DNA from: an uncultured Selenomonas sp.
GTDB lineage: Bacteria > Bacillota > Negativicutes > Selenomonadales > Selenomonadaceae
Direction: 5' to 3'
Assembly: GCA_905373085.1 (NCBI GenBank)
Contig: CAJPRR010000045.1
Location: 1-14,329 of the forward strand
Length of the DNA: 14,329 nt
Positions 1 through 6,434 of this stretch are shown here, one piece after another. How positions within the stretch are numbered: position 1 is the first letter of the stretch; every line of letters starts with the position of its first letter. Below the pieces are notes generated by a model. The model was not told where the DNA came from. It worked only from the letters and a program-made list of their open reading frames with translations, and did not search any database. A program made the position numbers and the translations under genes.

Positions 1-312
1 CTTGCCCTCCTCCGCGTCGCCCGGATGCACCTCGCGCTGCCAGTAGGCGCGTTCGCGGCGGAAGAACGTATGGAGATCGCCGTAGACGCGGCGCTTGGCA
101 AAGCCCTCGAACGGCACGCCGAGCGCCGCGTCGAAATCGCGCACGGCACGCAGGAAGCTCTCGCGTGCCGCCTGCAAAGCGTCCTCGAATACGGTGCGCA
201 GATGACGCTGCCGCGCCGCGCGAAAGAACATCCCCTGAAACTTCTCGCAAAGCTCTGCCAGAACTTCGCTATTTCCCTTCTGCGACTGCAAAACCATTTC
301 GTTGATCGTCAT
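1..312 (-). CDS. RNA polymerase sigma-70-like factor, N-terminal part (runs off the left edge)
   Basis: The minus-strand frame opens at ATG 312-310 and stays open for 104 codons to the window edge, so the gene is partial. The protein starts MTINEMVLQSQKGN. Residues about 57-95 (VRDFDAALGVPFEGFAKRRV, then YGDLHTFFRRERAYWQREV) look like sigma-70 region 2: a helix ending in FEGFA, then a basic, aromatic-rich helix of the kind that melts the -10 element. Alternative sigma factors of Firmicutes have this pattern, and the gene would direct RNA polymerase to a subset of promoters. The start is supported by a purine-rich GGTGAGGA just upstream and by a promoter at 367-396. The region-4 helix-turn-helix expected downstream lies outside the window, so the assignment rests on the N-terminal half only. 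The long plus-strand frame on the same bases is a shadow. Confidence 0.6.
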   Translation of the reverse strand, partial: MTINEMVLQSQKGNSEVLAELCEKFQGMFFRAARQRHLRTVFEDALQAARESFLRAVRDFDAALGVPFEGFAKRRVYGDLHTFFRRERAYWQREVHPGDAEEGK

Positions 313-329
313 TTTCCTCACCCTTGGGC

Positions 330-345
330 GAGGAACCGGTTCCTC
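330..345. promoter_or_regulatory. 16-bp perfect palindrome in the leader of the sigma-factor gene
   Basis: GAGGAACCGGTTCCTC is fully self-complementary. It lies between the predicted transcription start and the start codon, ending 18 bp upstream of the ATG. It could be an operator for a dimeric repressor or a hairpin in the leader. It carries a GAGGAA core similar to the gene's own Shine-Dalgarno (TGAGGAAA). Confidence 0.5.
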
Positions 346-366
346 TATGTATTAGCGCTTGCCGCT

Positions 367-396
367 ATTGTAGCGAAAGGGATGCTGCAGACGCAA
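367..396 (-). promoter_or_regulatory. Putative sigma-A promoter of the sigma-factor gene
   Basis: Read on the minus strand, TTGCGT (396-391) and TACAAT (372-367) are separated by 18 bp. Transcription would start near 360, giving a leader of about 48 nt that contains the palindrome at 330-345. Confidence 0.45.
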
Positions 397-480
397 AAGC
401 CGAGCGAGGGCCGACTCGACGAAACTCGTAGGAGAACTGACGCGTACATGAACGCAGCAGAAAAAGACAGCGCGTGCGCC

Positions 481-509
481 TTGCATGCGATTACAGAATA
501 TGCTATACT
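481..509 (+). promoter_or_regulatory. Strong promoter of the small antisense RNA
   Basis: On the plus strand, TTGCAT (481-486), a 17-bp spacer, and TATACT (504-509) preceded by an extended -10 TGC (501-503). Transcription would start near 516 and no protein frame follows. It fires toward the terminator at 546-579. Confidence 0.65.
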
Positions 510-515
510 GTGGGT

Positions 516-583
516 GGCAAACGTTGTGATCAAATTCGGTACGCGAAAAGCCCCCAAGGTGCTAGCTTGGGGGGCTTTTCTGT
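516..583 (+). ncRNA. Candidate type I antitoxin RNA (RNA II-like)
   Basis: The transcript predicted from the 481-509 promoter to the terminator at 546-579 is about 68 nt and has no credible coding sequence. Bases 519-532 (AAACGTTGTGATCA) are an exact copy of 691-704, the plus-strand image of the small peptide gene's start. The RNA is therefore complementary in trans to codons 1-5 of the peptide mRNA, including the GTG start (703-705). With a one-base offset the similarity runs on through TCGGT (537-540 plus following base; 707-711), toward the ribosome binding site. Its 3' half is the shared terminator, so it is also antisense to the 3' end of the peptide mRNA. The size, the convergent layout, the shared terminator and the repeat at the start codon match the published organisation of par/fst on plasmid pAD1. 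The RNA itself is inferred. Confidence 0.6.
546..579. terminator. Bidirectional Rho-independent terminator shared by the small RNA and the peptide gene
   Basis: AAAAGCCCCCAAG (546-558) pairs with CTTGGGGGGCTTTT (566-579) with one extra G, around a short loop. A T-rich tail follows on the plus strand, and GGGGGCTTTTC on the minus strand. It sits between two convergent transcription units and can serve both. Confidence 0.8.
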
Positions 584-603
584 TCCCATGGTGCAGGCAG
601 GGC

Positions 604-705
604 TTAACGCCTAGGCTCGTCGCCGTCGCCTCTCTCGTCGAACCATTTACTGATATAGTTGGCAACTACACCGGCCAAGACGGAGAGAATAAACGTTGTG
701 ATCAC
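604..705 (-). CDS. Fst-like small membrane toxin peptide (33 aa), candidate type I toxin
   Basis: A minus-strand GTG at 705-703 is preceded six bases upstream by a G-rich ribosome binding site (GGGAAGGGGGG), and TAA closes the frame at 606-604. Residues 2-18 (ITTFILSVLAGVVANYI) form one hydrophobic helix. They are followed by SKWFDERGDGDEPRR, a charged tail. Fst of pAD1 has the same plan and size: a 33-residue peptide with a membrane helix, then an ISRVLDEEDD-type tail. Members of that family insert into the membrane and arrest growth. An extended -10 promoter lies at 751-759 and the terminator at 546-579, so the mRNA would be about 200 nt. The convergent RNA at 516-583 covers the start codon by sequence identity. 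The toxic role is inferred from these similarities. Confidence 0.65.
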   Translation of the reverse strand: MITTFILSVLAGVVANYISKWFDERGDGDEPRR

Positions 706-750
706 ATCGGTCCCCCCTTCCCGTGCCAAGTCTGGGGCGGCAACGAATAA

Positions 751-759
751 AGTATACCA
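751..759 (-). promoter_or_regulatory. Extended -10 promoter of the small toxin-like peptide gene
   Basis: On the minus strand TGGTATACT (759-751) is an extended -10 element. No good -35 hexamer lies 16-18 bp upstream, which is common for extended -10 promoters. The start would be near 744, giving a leader of about 39 nt. The leader contains a CCCC run that could pair with the G-rich ribosome binding site. Confidence 0.5.
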
Positions 760-813
760 TACTCTGATGCATCAACGCCATATAAGTCGCAAGCCAACAA
801 TTTCGTACAGCAA

Positions 814-845
814 AGAGCGCCGCAGCCATTTCGCTGCGGCGCTCT
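814..845 (-). terminator. Rho-independent terminator of the ComK-like gene
   Basis: AGAGCGCCGCAGC (814-826) and GCTGCGGCGCTCT (833-845) form a 13-bp perfect stem with a six-base loop, 22 bp beyond the stop codon of the minus-strand gene. The T run after the stem on the minus strand is short (CTTTGC), but the stem is very GC-rich. Confidence 0.75.
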
Positions 846-867
846 ATGCGCTTTCCTTCATTTTCTT

Positions 868-1401
868 CTATTTCCTTCCCGTCCTGCCGCAATTCCATGC
901 CTTCTGCCAGAAGAGGCGGCGCAGCACGGCGGCTTCGGCCTCCCCCTCCAAGTCTCGGCGCAGGATGTCCGCCGCGCGAAGATGGGCGGCGAGTGTCGCC
1001 ATGCTCCAAAGCGTGCGGATGCGCCTGCCGCACGAAAGCTCGACCTCTGCCGCCTCCTCGCATCTGGCGGCCTGCGCGTGCATGGCGTTCACGACGCCCA
1101 TCGCCACGTCGCCCTTGCAGCGCGGCCGGCGTGCGCGAAAGGGCACGAGAACGAGTTCCGCCGCAATGGCCAGAGGCGCCGTCTGAGCGAAGGCCGTGCG
1201 CTCCTTCGCCCATGCACGCAGGAGCGGCAGCGAACGGCAATGCCGTCTCGCCAAGCGTTCCAGCACGGTGCGCAGACGTGCGCGCACGAGACGATTCGTA
1301 CCGTCCGCCAGAAAGAGCCGCGTGATGTCGCCCTCCCCATCGACATACTCGGGCAGCGCCGCCTCGATCTCCCAGTCCTCAGGCAAATCCCAACGCTTCA
1401 T
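868..1401 (-). CDS. ComK-like protein (possible competence regulator), 177 aa
   Basis: The ATG at 1401 is preceded by GGAAGAAGGA and by a consensus promoter at 1445-1474. The protein lacks a signal peptide or membrane helix and is rich in Arg and Ala. Residues about 80-145 follow the ComK pattern recalled from Bacillus subtilis. There is a Pro-Leu/Ile segment (APLAIAAELVLVPF), then RRPRC where ComK has TRPQC, then a strand ending in VELSCGRR where ComK has VTFSNGK, then a helix (LAAHLRAADILR) where ComK has ENQVYRTAWLR. If right, the product binds DNA and activates late competence genes. The match was made by eye and overall identity is low. A LexA-like box overlaps its transcription start. 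It is monocistronic, with its own terminator. Confidence 0.45.
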   Translation of the reverse strand: MKRWDLPEDWEIEAALPEYVDGEGDITRLFLADGTNRLVRARLRTVLERLARRHCRSLPLLRAWAKERTAFAQTAPLAIAAELVLVPFRARRPRCKGDVAMGVVNAMHAQAARCEEAAEVELSCGRRIRTLWSMATLAAHLRAADILRRDLEGEAEAAVLRRLFWQKAWNCGRTGRK

Positions 1402-1423
1402 TCCTTCTTCCTCCCATCTTTTA

Positions 1424-1437
1424 CAAACATTTGTTCG
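1424..1437. promoter_or_regulatory. LexA/DinR-like box at the transcription start of the ComK-like gene
   Basis: On the minus strand CGAACAAATGTTTG (1437-1424) fits the Gram-positive SOS box CGAACRNRYGTTYC at 13 of 14 positions, the last base being the mismatch. It lies just downstream of the -10 hexamer, where a repressor would block transcription. A second copy of its ACAAACAT half-site overlaps the -35 region. Confidence 0.4.
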
Positions 1438-1444
1438 CTAAATC

Positions 1445-1474
1445 AGTATAACATACAGAACGGATGTTTGTCAA
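1445..1474 (-). promoter_or_regulatory. Consensus sigma-A promoter of the ComK-like gene
   Basis: On the minus strand TTGACA and TATACT (1450-1445) are separated by 18 bp. The expected start is near 1438. Confidence 0.7.
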
Positions 1475-1565
1475 ATGTTCTCATGTGGCGCTTCGCCGGA
1501 AATATTTCCTGCATCTGCCGCCCTCCAACCAAAACTGCAGGGAGATACGGAGACTGTAACAGAAC

Positions 1566-1610
1566 AACAAGACGGTGCGTATGCCGAATACGACAATGCA
1601 CCGTCTTGTT
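1566..1610. terminator. Terminator downstream of the hydrogenase-like gene
   Basis: AACAAGACGGTGC (1566-1578) and GCACCGTCTTGTT (1598-1610) form a 13-bp perfect stem; the loop holds a small nested GTAT/ATAC pairing. TTT follows on the plus strand and TTGTT on the minus strand. It lies 24 bp past the stop of the minus-strand hydrogenase-type gene, and 92 bp upstream of the next promoter. Confidence 0.8.
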
Positions 1611-1633
1611 TTTAATCCCAGAGCAATTCTTCG

Positions 1634-2743
1634 TCAGGCAAAGCGCTTCCTTGAGAAGAACGTCTCGTCGTACAGCAGCCCTTCGAGCGTGTAGAAGCCG
1701 AGGCGCGTCAGAAGCTCCAGGACGTAGGGATTGTCGAGCGGCGTGCGGTACGGCGAGCGCTTGCCGTACGACTTGACGTGCTCCTTCGCCTCTTCCTGCG
1801 GAATGAGCTTCTTCGGGCCGCCGACACAGCCGCCCGCGCAGCCCATGCCCTCGAAGAAGTTTGCCTTGACCTCGCCCTCCACGAGGTCGCTGAGCATCTG
1901 CTTGCACTCGGCGACGCCGTTCGCGTGGCGCGAGCGCACCTTGATCGCACGTTCGGGATTGAGGCGGTCGAGCGTCATCTGCACCGCCTGTGACACGCCG
2001 CCCGCGTAAGCGTAGATGCGTCCCGCTTCCGACGAGTAGACGCGCTTCTTGTCCGACTGATCCTGCGGCTGGATGCCGAGGCGGTCGAAGATGTCCTTGC
2101 ACTCCTGGAAGGTCAGCACGTGGTCGATGGCGCCGACGAGGTCGGGATCCTTCGCCTCCGTCTTTTTCGCCATGCACGGCCCTAAGAACACGGTCAAGGC
2201 GTCGGGATAGAGCTTCTTCACCGTGCGTCCTGCGGCGATCATCGGCGAGACGGACGGCGGCACATACGGCATGAGATGCCGGAAGCTCTTCTTGATCATC
2301 GCCACCCACATGGGACAGCAGCAACTCGTGAGCATGTAGTCCGATTCCGACTGGATGTTGCGGTCGAACTCCAAGGCCTCCTTGAGCGTCAGGATGTCAG
2401 CGAAGAGCGCGACCTCGACGAGACCGTCGAAGCCCATCTTGCGGAAGGCATTGCGGATCTGCCCCGTCTTGACATCGTGATACTGCCCCATGAATGCCGG
2501 CGCGAGGAGGATGTACGCCTTGCGCCCCGCCTTCTTGCCCGCGAGGACGTCCTCCAATACGGCATGCGCATCCTTCGAGAGAGGCTTCTTCTGCCCTTCG
2601 TCCGAAAGCTTTTCCTCGCCCCAGATCGGCTCGTGGATGTTCGGATGGAACAAGCATTTGAGCTGATCGGGATCGTAGTCGAATTCCTCTCTCCCCGTTG
2701 CCTTCTTCAACGCTTCACGGTAGAAATCCTCGATGGTCTGCAT
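1634..2743 (-). CDS. [FeFe]-hydrogenase H-cluster domain protein without ferredoxin modules (369 aa)
   Basis: The protein carries the three H-cluster motifs. L1 is TSCCCPMW (residues 139-146), L2 is GPCMAKKTE (188-196), and L3 is FFEGMGCAGGCVGG (about 296-309), with Cys302 and Cys306 spaced C-x3-C. These cysteines would hold the 4Fe subcluster bridged to the 2Fe catalytic site, for reversible proton reduction to H2. L1 has an extra Cys compared with the usual TSCCPxW; from memory this matches the group B (CpIII-like) enzymes. No CxxC ferredoxin repeats precede the domain, so electrons must come from a separate partner, or the protein is not a classical hydrogenase. The start at 2743 is chosen over an upstream in-frame codon at 2818 because AGGGGGAT lies just ahead of it and the upstream start falls inside the promoter. 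No hydE, hydF or hydG maturase gene is in the window. Confidence 0.85.
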   Translation of the reverse strand: MQTIEDFYREALKKATGREEFDYDPDQLKCLFHPNIHEPIWGEEKLSDEGQKKPLSKDAHAVLEDVLAGKKAGRKAYILLAPAFMGQYHDVKTGQIRNAFRKMGFDGLVEVALFADILTLKEALEFDRNIQSESDYMLTSCCCPMWVAMIKKSFRHLMPYVPPSVSPMIAAGRTVKKLYPDALTVFLGPCMAKKTEAKDPDLVGAIDHVLTFQECKDIFDRLGIQPQDQSDKKRVYSSEAGRIYAYAGGVSQAVQMTLDRLNPERAIKVRSRHANGVAECKQMLSDLVEGEVKANFFEGMGCAGGCVGGPKKLIPQEEAKEHVKSYGKRSPYRTPLDNPYVLELLTRLGFYTLEGLLYDETFFSRKRFA

Positions 2744-2785
2744 GAAGAATCCCCCTTCTTTTTCCTGTGCCCTTCCTCCAAGTCT

Positions 2786-2814
2786 ATTATAGCTTGTTTT
2801 TATGCTTCTGTCAG
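2786..2814 (-). promoter_or_regulatory. Consensus promoter of the hydrogenase-like gene
   Basis: On the minus strand CTGACA (2814-2809), a 17-bp spacer, and TATAAT (2791-2786). Transcription would start near 2779, 36 bp upstream of the ATG at 2743. Confidence 0.7.
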
Positions 2815-3167
2815 CCAAAGAATCTGTAATCCGTAAATTTGCAAATCAACCTCCGCTGATGTGAGCCTGTAGAATTTAGTCCAAGAACGCCGATAGGGAC
2901 AAGTGCAAGAAGCATTGGACTTTGTATGCAATGGACGCCCTAAGCACAACATCGTCCCAAAAGCGACTGAACCATAAGAGATATTCCGGAAAATGAGTGT
3001 TTTTCTGCCCGCAATTTGCCCGCAAAAGTGCAGGAAAATGCCTATGAACGCCTATAAAGCGGTTATCCCGCCTGTGTACGCAATAGCCGCGATGCCAGAC
3101 GGCACAAGGCTTCACGGTACTTTCATGCAAGACGGTAACAAATATGACAACACGCGAAAAAAATATC
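2815..3167. other. Gene-free stretch between two divergent genes
   Basis: No reading frame here has a ribosome binding site or recognisable protein. It holds a tandem nonamer, TGCCCGCAA twice separated by TT (about 3007-3026), and the promoters of the flanking genes at its ends. Base composition is more balanced than in the neighbouring genes. It may be a decayed insertion scar, but I recognise no attachment site. Confidence 0.4.
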
Positions 3168-3176
3168 TGCTATAAT
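3168..3176 (+). promoter_or_regulatory. Extended -10 promoter of the DUF438 gene
   Basis: TGCTATAAT (3168-3176) is a perfect extended -10 element. The -35 region at a 17-bp spacing is poor. The start would be near 3183, which rules out the in-frame ATG at 3175 that overlaps the -10. Confidence 0.6.
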
Positions 3177-3222
3177 GACTGCAGTGAGAAACGCATTCAG
3201 TCTTGGAACAGGAGAGATCGAT

Positions 3223-4764
3223 ATGAAAAAGGTGTTGGACTTCAATAAAACAGTGGCGAAGCTTGTCGAGGAGTTTCCCGAGCTTCAGCAGGCGATGGCA
3301 GAAATCGGCTTCAAGGAGATCACAAACCCTATGGTCTTGAACGTCATGGGGCGCGTCATGACCGTGCCCAAGGGTGTGGCGGTCAAAGGAATGAAGCTGG
3401 AGGATGTCGTACGCGAGCTGGAGGCGCACGGCTTCACGATCAAGCAGGATGAGACGGCGCACGCCTGCAGCGGCGTGCACGAAGCGCATCCCCGCGAGGA
3501 CGGCTGCGCCTGCGCTCATTCGGCTGCGGCGACAGGCGTGGCGGACGGCGAGGCGTCAAATCATCGCGCAGCTGTGCTCAAGGGCTTCCTGCAGCGCCTT
3601 TCGGCGGGCGAGTCGCTGGAAACGGTGCGCAAGGATTTCATCAAGGACTTTGCGAGCGTTTCGGCTGAGGAGATTTCCGCCGCCGAGCAGCAGCTCATCG
3701 AGGGCGGCACGCCGATCTACGAGGTGCAAAAGCTCTGCGACGTGCACTCGGCGCTCTTCCACGGGCATATCGGCGCTGACGCACCTGCCGCAGATGCCGC
3801 GCCCGAGGTGCGGGATCTGCCCGGAGGGCATCCGCTGACGGTATTGAACCTCGAAAACAAGGGGCTTTCCGAACTCCTCGATCGCCTGCAAGTCGCCGTC
3901 GAAAAAAGCGATGCGATGTCGCTCGGCCGAGGCCTTGGCGAACTGTGCGCGATCTACTCGCACTACGGCAAAAAGGAATCCCTGCTCATGACGCTCCTCT
4001 ATCGCTACGGCGTGACGGGACCTTCGGGTGTCATGTGGGGTGTGGATGACGAGATCAAGCAGGAGCTTCGTGCACTCACGAAGTCGCTCAGCGATGGAAT
4101 CGCGAGGCAGGAGGAGCGCTATCCGGCCTTCTTCCAGCGCATCAGAGACATGATCTACAAGGAAGAGAAGATTCTCTTCCCGCTGACGCTTCGCTTCTTC
4201 TCGGAGCAGGACTGGCTCATGATCTACCGCGACATGCCGGACTTCGGCATCGCTTTCATCAAGGACGTGCCGAGGTGGGAAGCAGGCGACGCCTACGTCC
4301 GAGAGGCGGAGGCGAAGGAGCGCAAGATGATTGCCGCGGGCAAGGTGCACTTCCCGACGGGAGAGATCAGCTGCAGGGAGCTGGAAGCCGTCTTGAACCT
4401 CCTGCCCGTCGACATCACCTACATCGACAAGGACGAAATGCTGCGCTTCTTCTCGAATCCCGGGCAGGTCTTCGCGCGTCCGCGCCTCGCTTTGGGCAGC
4501 AAGGTCTACAACTGCCACCCCGCGAACATCGTGCCGATCATCGAGCAGCTCGTCGCCGATTTCAAGGCGAAGAAGCGTGACCGCATGGAGATCTACCGCT
4601 ACATCAAAGGCAAGCCCATCGGCGTGCGCTACCTCGCCATCTACGACGAAGACGGCGAATATACGGGCGCCGTCGAGCTTGTCGAGGATTTTTCCGAAGC
4701 GCTCAAGCAGTTCGGCGAGAGAAAGCGTGCTCCTTCCAAGAGCTGCACGTCCGCACCGTCATAA
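3223..4764 (+). CDS. DUF1858-DUF438-hemerythrin-like-PAS protein (513 aa)
   Basis: Domains in order: DUF1858 (about residues 5-72); a His/Cys-rich linker (H80, C82, H86, H89, C95, C97, H99); DUF438 (about 110-185); a hemerythrin-like helical region (about 200-330, with H203, H247 and the EEKILFP segment at 314-320); and a PAS domain (about 385-500, containing LLPVDITYIDKDEMLRFFSN). Proteins with this order occur in anaerobes and are thought to sense O2, NO or redox state through a diiron site and the PAS pocket. No output domain is fused, so the partner is unknown. The start at 3223 is chosen because GGAGAG precedes it and the upstream ATG at 3175 lies in the -10 element. The gene is divergent from the hydrogenase-type gene, which suggests related redox regulation. 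Its last residues (about 504-513, SKSCTSAPS) are antisense to a possible antitoxin gene start at 4784. Confidence 0.85.
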   Translation: MKKVLDFNKTVAKLVEEFPELQQAMAEIGFKEITNPMVLNVMGRVMTVPKGVAVKGMKLEDVVRELEAHGFTIKQDETAHACSGVHEAHPREDGCACAHSAAATGVADGEASNHRAAVLKGFLQRLSAGESLETVRKDFIKDFASVSAEEISAAEQQLIEGGTPIYEVQKLCDVHSALFHGHIGADAPAADAAPEVRDLPGGHPLTVLNLENKGLSELLDRLQVAVEKSDAMSLGRGLGELCAIYSHYGKKESLLMTLLYRYGVTGPSGVMWGVDDEIKQELRALTKSLSDGIARQEERYPAFFQRIRDMIYKEEKILFPLTLRFFSEQDWLMIYRDMPDFGIAFIKDVPRWEAGDAYVREAEAKERKMIAAGKVHFPTGEISCRELEAVLNLLPVDITYIDKDEMLRFFSNPGQVFARPRLALGSKVYNCHPANIVPIIEQLVADFKAKKRDRMEIYRYIKGKPIGVRYLAIYDEDGEYTGAVELVEDFSEALKQFGERKRAPSKSCTSAPS

Positions 4765-4784
4765 TACCCTGCTAGTTCTAACAT
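4641..4784 (-). pseudogene. Possible remnant of a small antitoxin gene, antisense to the end of the DUF438 gene
   Basis: A minus-strand ATG at 4784 has an excellent ribosome binding site, GAGGAGGAAAT, upstream and opens a 47-codon frame. Residues 1-20 read MLELAGYYDGADVQLLEGAR. This resembles the first strand of small Firmicutes antitoxins that begin with an AGYYDG-type motif and a V/I-Q-L-L-E segment; the match is from memory and unverified. After about residue 20 it turns into Ser-rich sequence that is just the DUF438 frame read backwards. It lies 46 bp downstream of the nicotinate phosphoribosyltransferase stop and could be co-transcribed with it. I read it as a 5' fragment of an antitoxin gene now serving as the end of the DUF438 frame. 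It could instead be chance. Confidence 0.35.
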
Positions 4785-4829
4785 GCGATTTCCTCCTCGT
4801 ATTTTGATGGCATGGCACGCGCCGCCTTC

Positions 4830-6290
4830 TCAATACTGCTGCAGCTCGTTCAGGAGGGCGAGCTTCATCTCGTAGTAGGCGGGGCTCATGTCGAGATAGT
4901 GCGTGTGCGGGTTCTCGAAGCGCTGCTCCTCCTGCCAGATCTCGCGGTCGAGCTGCGCCTTGACGTAGGCGCGGATCTCTTCGAGAGGCGGCTTTTCCGA
5001 CACGCATTTGCCGCCCTTGATGACGTCTTCCTGCAGCTCGCGTGCCGTGCAGTTCGTGAAGAAGCGGCGCTTCCACGGCTTCTTGGGGTCGATGTAGCGA
5101 TAGGGCTTCGTCATGTCGGGCGTCTCGTCGGCGAGCGTCAGGAGGTCGGCGATGGCATGGCCTTCGGCGTCGTAGATACGGTAGACCTTTTTCCTGCCGG
5201 GGTTCGTGATCTTCTCGACCGTTTCGGAGACTTTGATTTTCGCGAGAATCTCGCCGTCCTTTTCCACGGCGGCGAGCTTGTAGACCGCGCCGAAGACGGG
5301 CTCGCTCTTCGACGTGATCAGGCGTTCGCCCACGCCGAAACCGTCGATCTTGCCGCCCTGCGCGTTGAGGATCGAGGAGATCGTATACTCGTCGAGACTG
5401 TTCGAGGCGATGATCTTGCAGTCGGAAAGCCCCGCCGCGTCGAGCATGGTGCGCACGCGCTTGGAGAGATAGGCGAGGTCGCCCGAGTCGATGCGCACGC
5501 CCTTGAGCCTTTTGCCCAGCGGATCGAGCACGTCCTTGGCGGCGCGGATGGCGTTTGGAATGCCCGAGTGTATGACGTCGTATGTATCGACGAGGAAGAC
5601 AGCGTTGTCGGGGTACGTCTCGGCATACTTCTTGAATGCCGTGTATTCGTCGTCATAGTACATGACCCAGCTGTGCGCCATCGTGCCGCTGACGGGGATG
5701 CCGAAGAGCTGGCCCGCGAGCACCGTCGCCGTCGAGGCCGCACCGCCGATGTAGGCGGCGCGTGCGCCGTAGACGGCGGCGTCGACGTTGTGTGCGCGGC
5801 GTGCGCCGAAGTCGGAGACGACGCGGCCGCCCGCCGCGCGCACGATGCGGCGCGTCTTCGTCGCGATGAGCGACTGGTGGTTGATCTCGGCGAGGAGCGC
5901 CGTCTCGACGAGCTGCGCGTCGATGATGGGCGCAGTCACGGTGAGGATCGGCTCTTCGGGGTACATGATCGTGCCCTCGCGAAACGCGCGGATGTCGCCT
6001 GTGAAGCGGTAGTGCGCGAGGTAGTCGAGGAAGTCCTCGTCGAAGAGCGAGAGCGAGCGCAGGTAGTCGATGTCAGCAGGCGAGAAGTGCATCGCCTCGA
6101 TGTATTCGACGATTTGCTCAAGCCCTGCGAAGATGGAGAAGCCGCCGCCGTCGGGGTGGCGGCGGAAGAAGACGTCGAAGGAGGCGCGTGCTTTCCTAGC
6201 CTCCTCGCCCTCGCGGAAATAGCCGTAGGCCATCGTCAGCTCATAGAGATCCATCATCATCGTGATGTTGCGCGATTCAAACTGTGCCAT
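4830..6290 (-). CDS. pncB: Nicotinate phosphoribosyltransferase (486 aa)
   Basis: The enzyme makes nicotinate mononucleotide from nicotinate and PRPP with ATP hydrolysis, the entry step of the Preiss-Handler NAD salvage pathway in the cytoplasm. Visible motifs: an N-terminal TMMMDLYELTMAYGYF segment; GTMAHSWVM (202-210), which contains the conserved His that is phosphorylated in this family (His206); RIDSGDLA (266-273), in the phosphate-binding barrel; ASNSLDEYTI (295-304); and GVGERLITS (319-327). Its length is normal. The start at 6290 is chosen over the in-frame upstream codon at 6380 because AAAGGA precedes it and homologues begin near MTMMMDLYELTM. It is the last intact gene of a four-gene minus-strand run, 144 bp after the thioesterase, so it may also have its own promoter, though I see no clear one. 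Confidence 0.93.
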   Translation of the reverse strand: MAQFESRNITMMMDLYELTMAYGYFREGEEARKARASFDVFFRRHPDGGGFSIFAGLEQIVEYIEAMHFSPADIDYLRSLSLFDEDFLDYLAHYRFTGDIRAFREGTIMYPEEPILTVTAPIIDAQLVETALLAEINHQSLIATKTRRIVRAAGGRVVSDFGARRAHNVDAAVYGARAAYIGGAASTATVLAGQLFGIPVSGTMAHSWVMYYDDEYTAFKKYAETYPDNAVFLVDTYDVIHSGIPNAIRAAKDVLDPLGKRLKGVRIDSGDLAYLSKRVRTMLDAAGLSDCKIIASNSLDEYTISSILNAQGGKIDGFGVGERLITSKSEPVFGAVYKLAAVEKDGEILAKIKVSETVEKITNPGRKKVYRIYDAEGHAIADLLTLADETPDMTKPYRYIDPKKPWKRRFFTNCTARELQEDVIKGGKCVSEKPPLEEIRAYVKAQLDREIWQEEQRFENPHTHYLDMSPAYYEMKLALLNELQQY

Positions 6291-6434
6291 CGAGATCGTC
6301 CTTTCTGGCGGCCGCCGCAAAAGCGGCAATCGGTCGTCCCCGTCAATGGAAAGGGTATGTCCGTCTGCGTCCTTGGGCAAAAATCCCTTCGTCCTGTTAT
6401 CGGCAAAGAGGCAAGGCTTCTTAAAAGCGCAGCG

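Noticed and set aside
25..750. 241-codon plus-strand frame covering the left edge
   Set aside because: It overlaps the sigma-factor gene in antisense, runs across a promoter and a terminator, and shows no domain.
2993..3175. 60-codon plus-strand frame in the intergenic stretch
   Set aside because: No ribosome binding site or similarity; its end runs into the -10 element of the DUF438 promoter.
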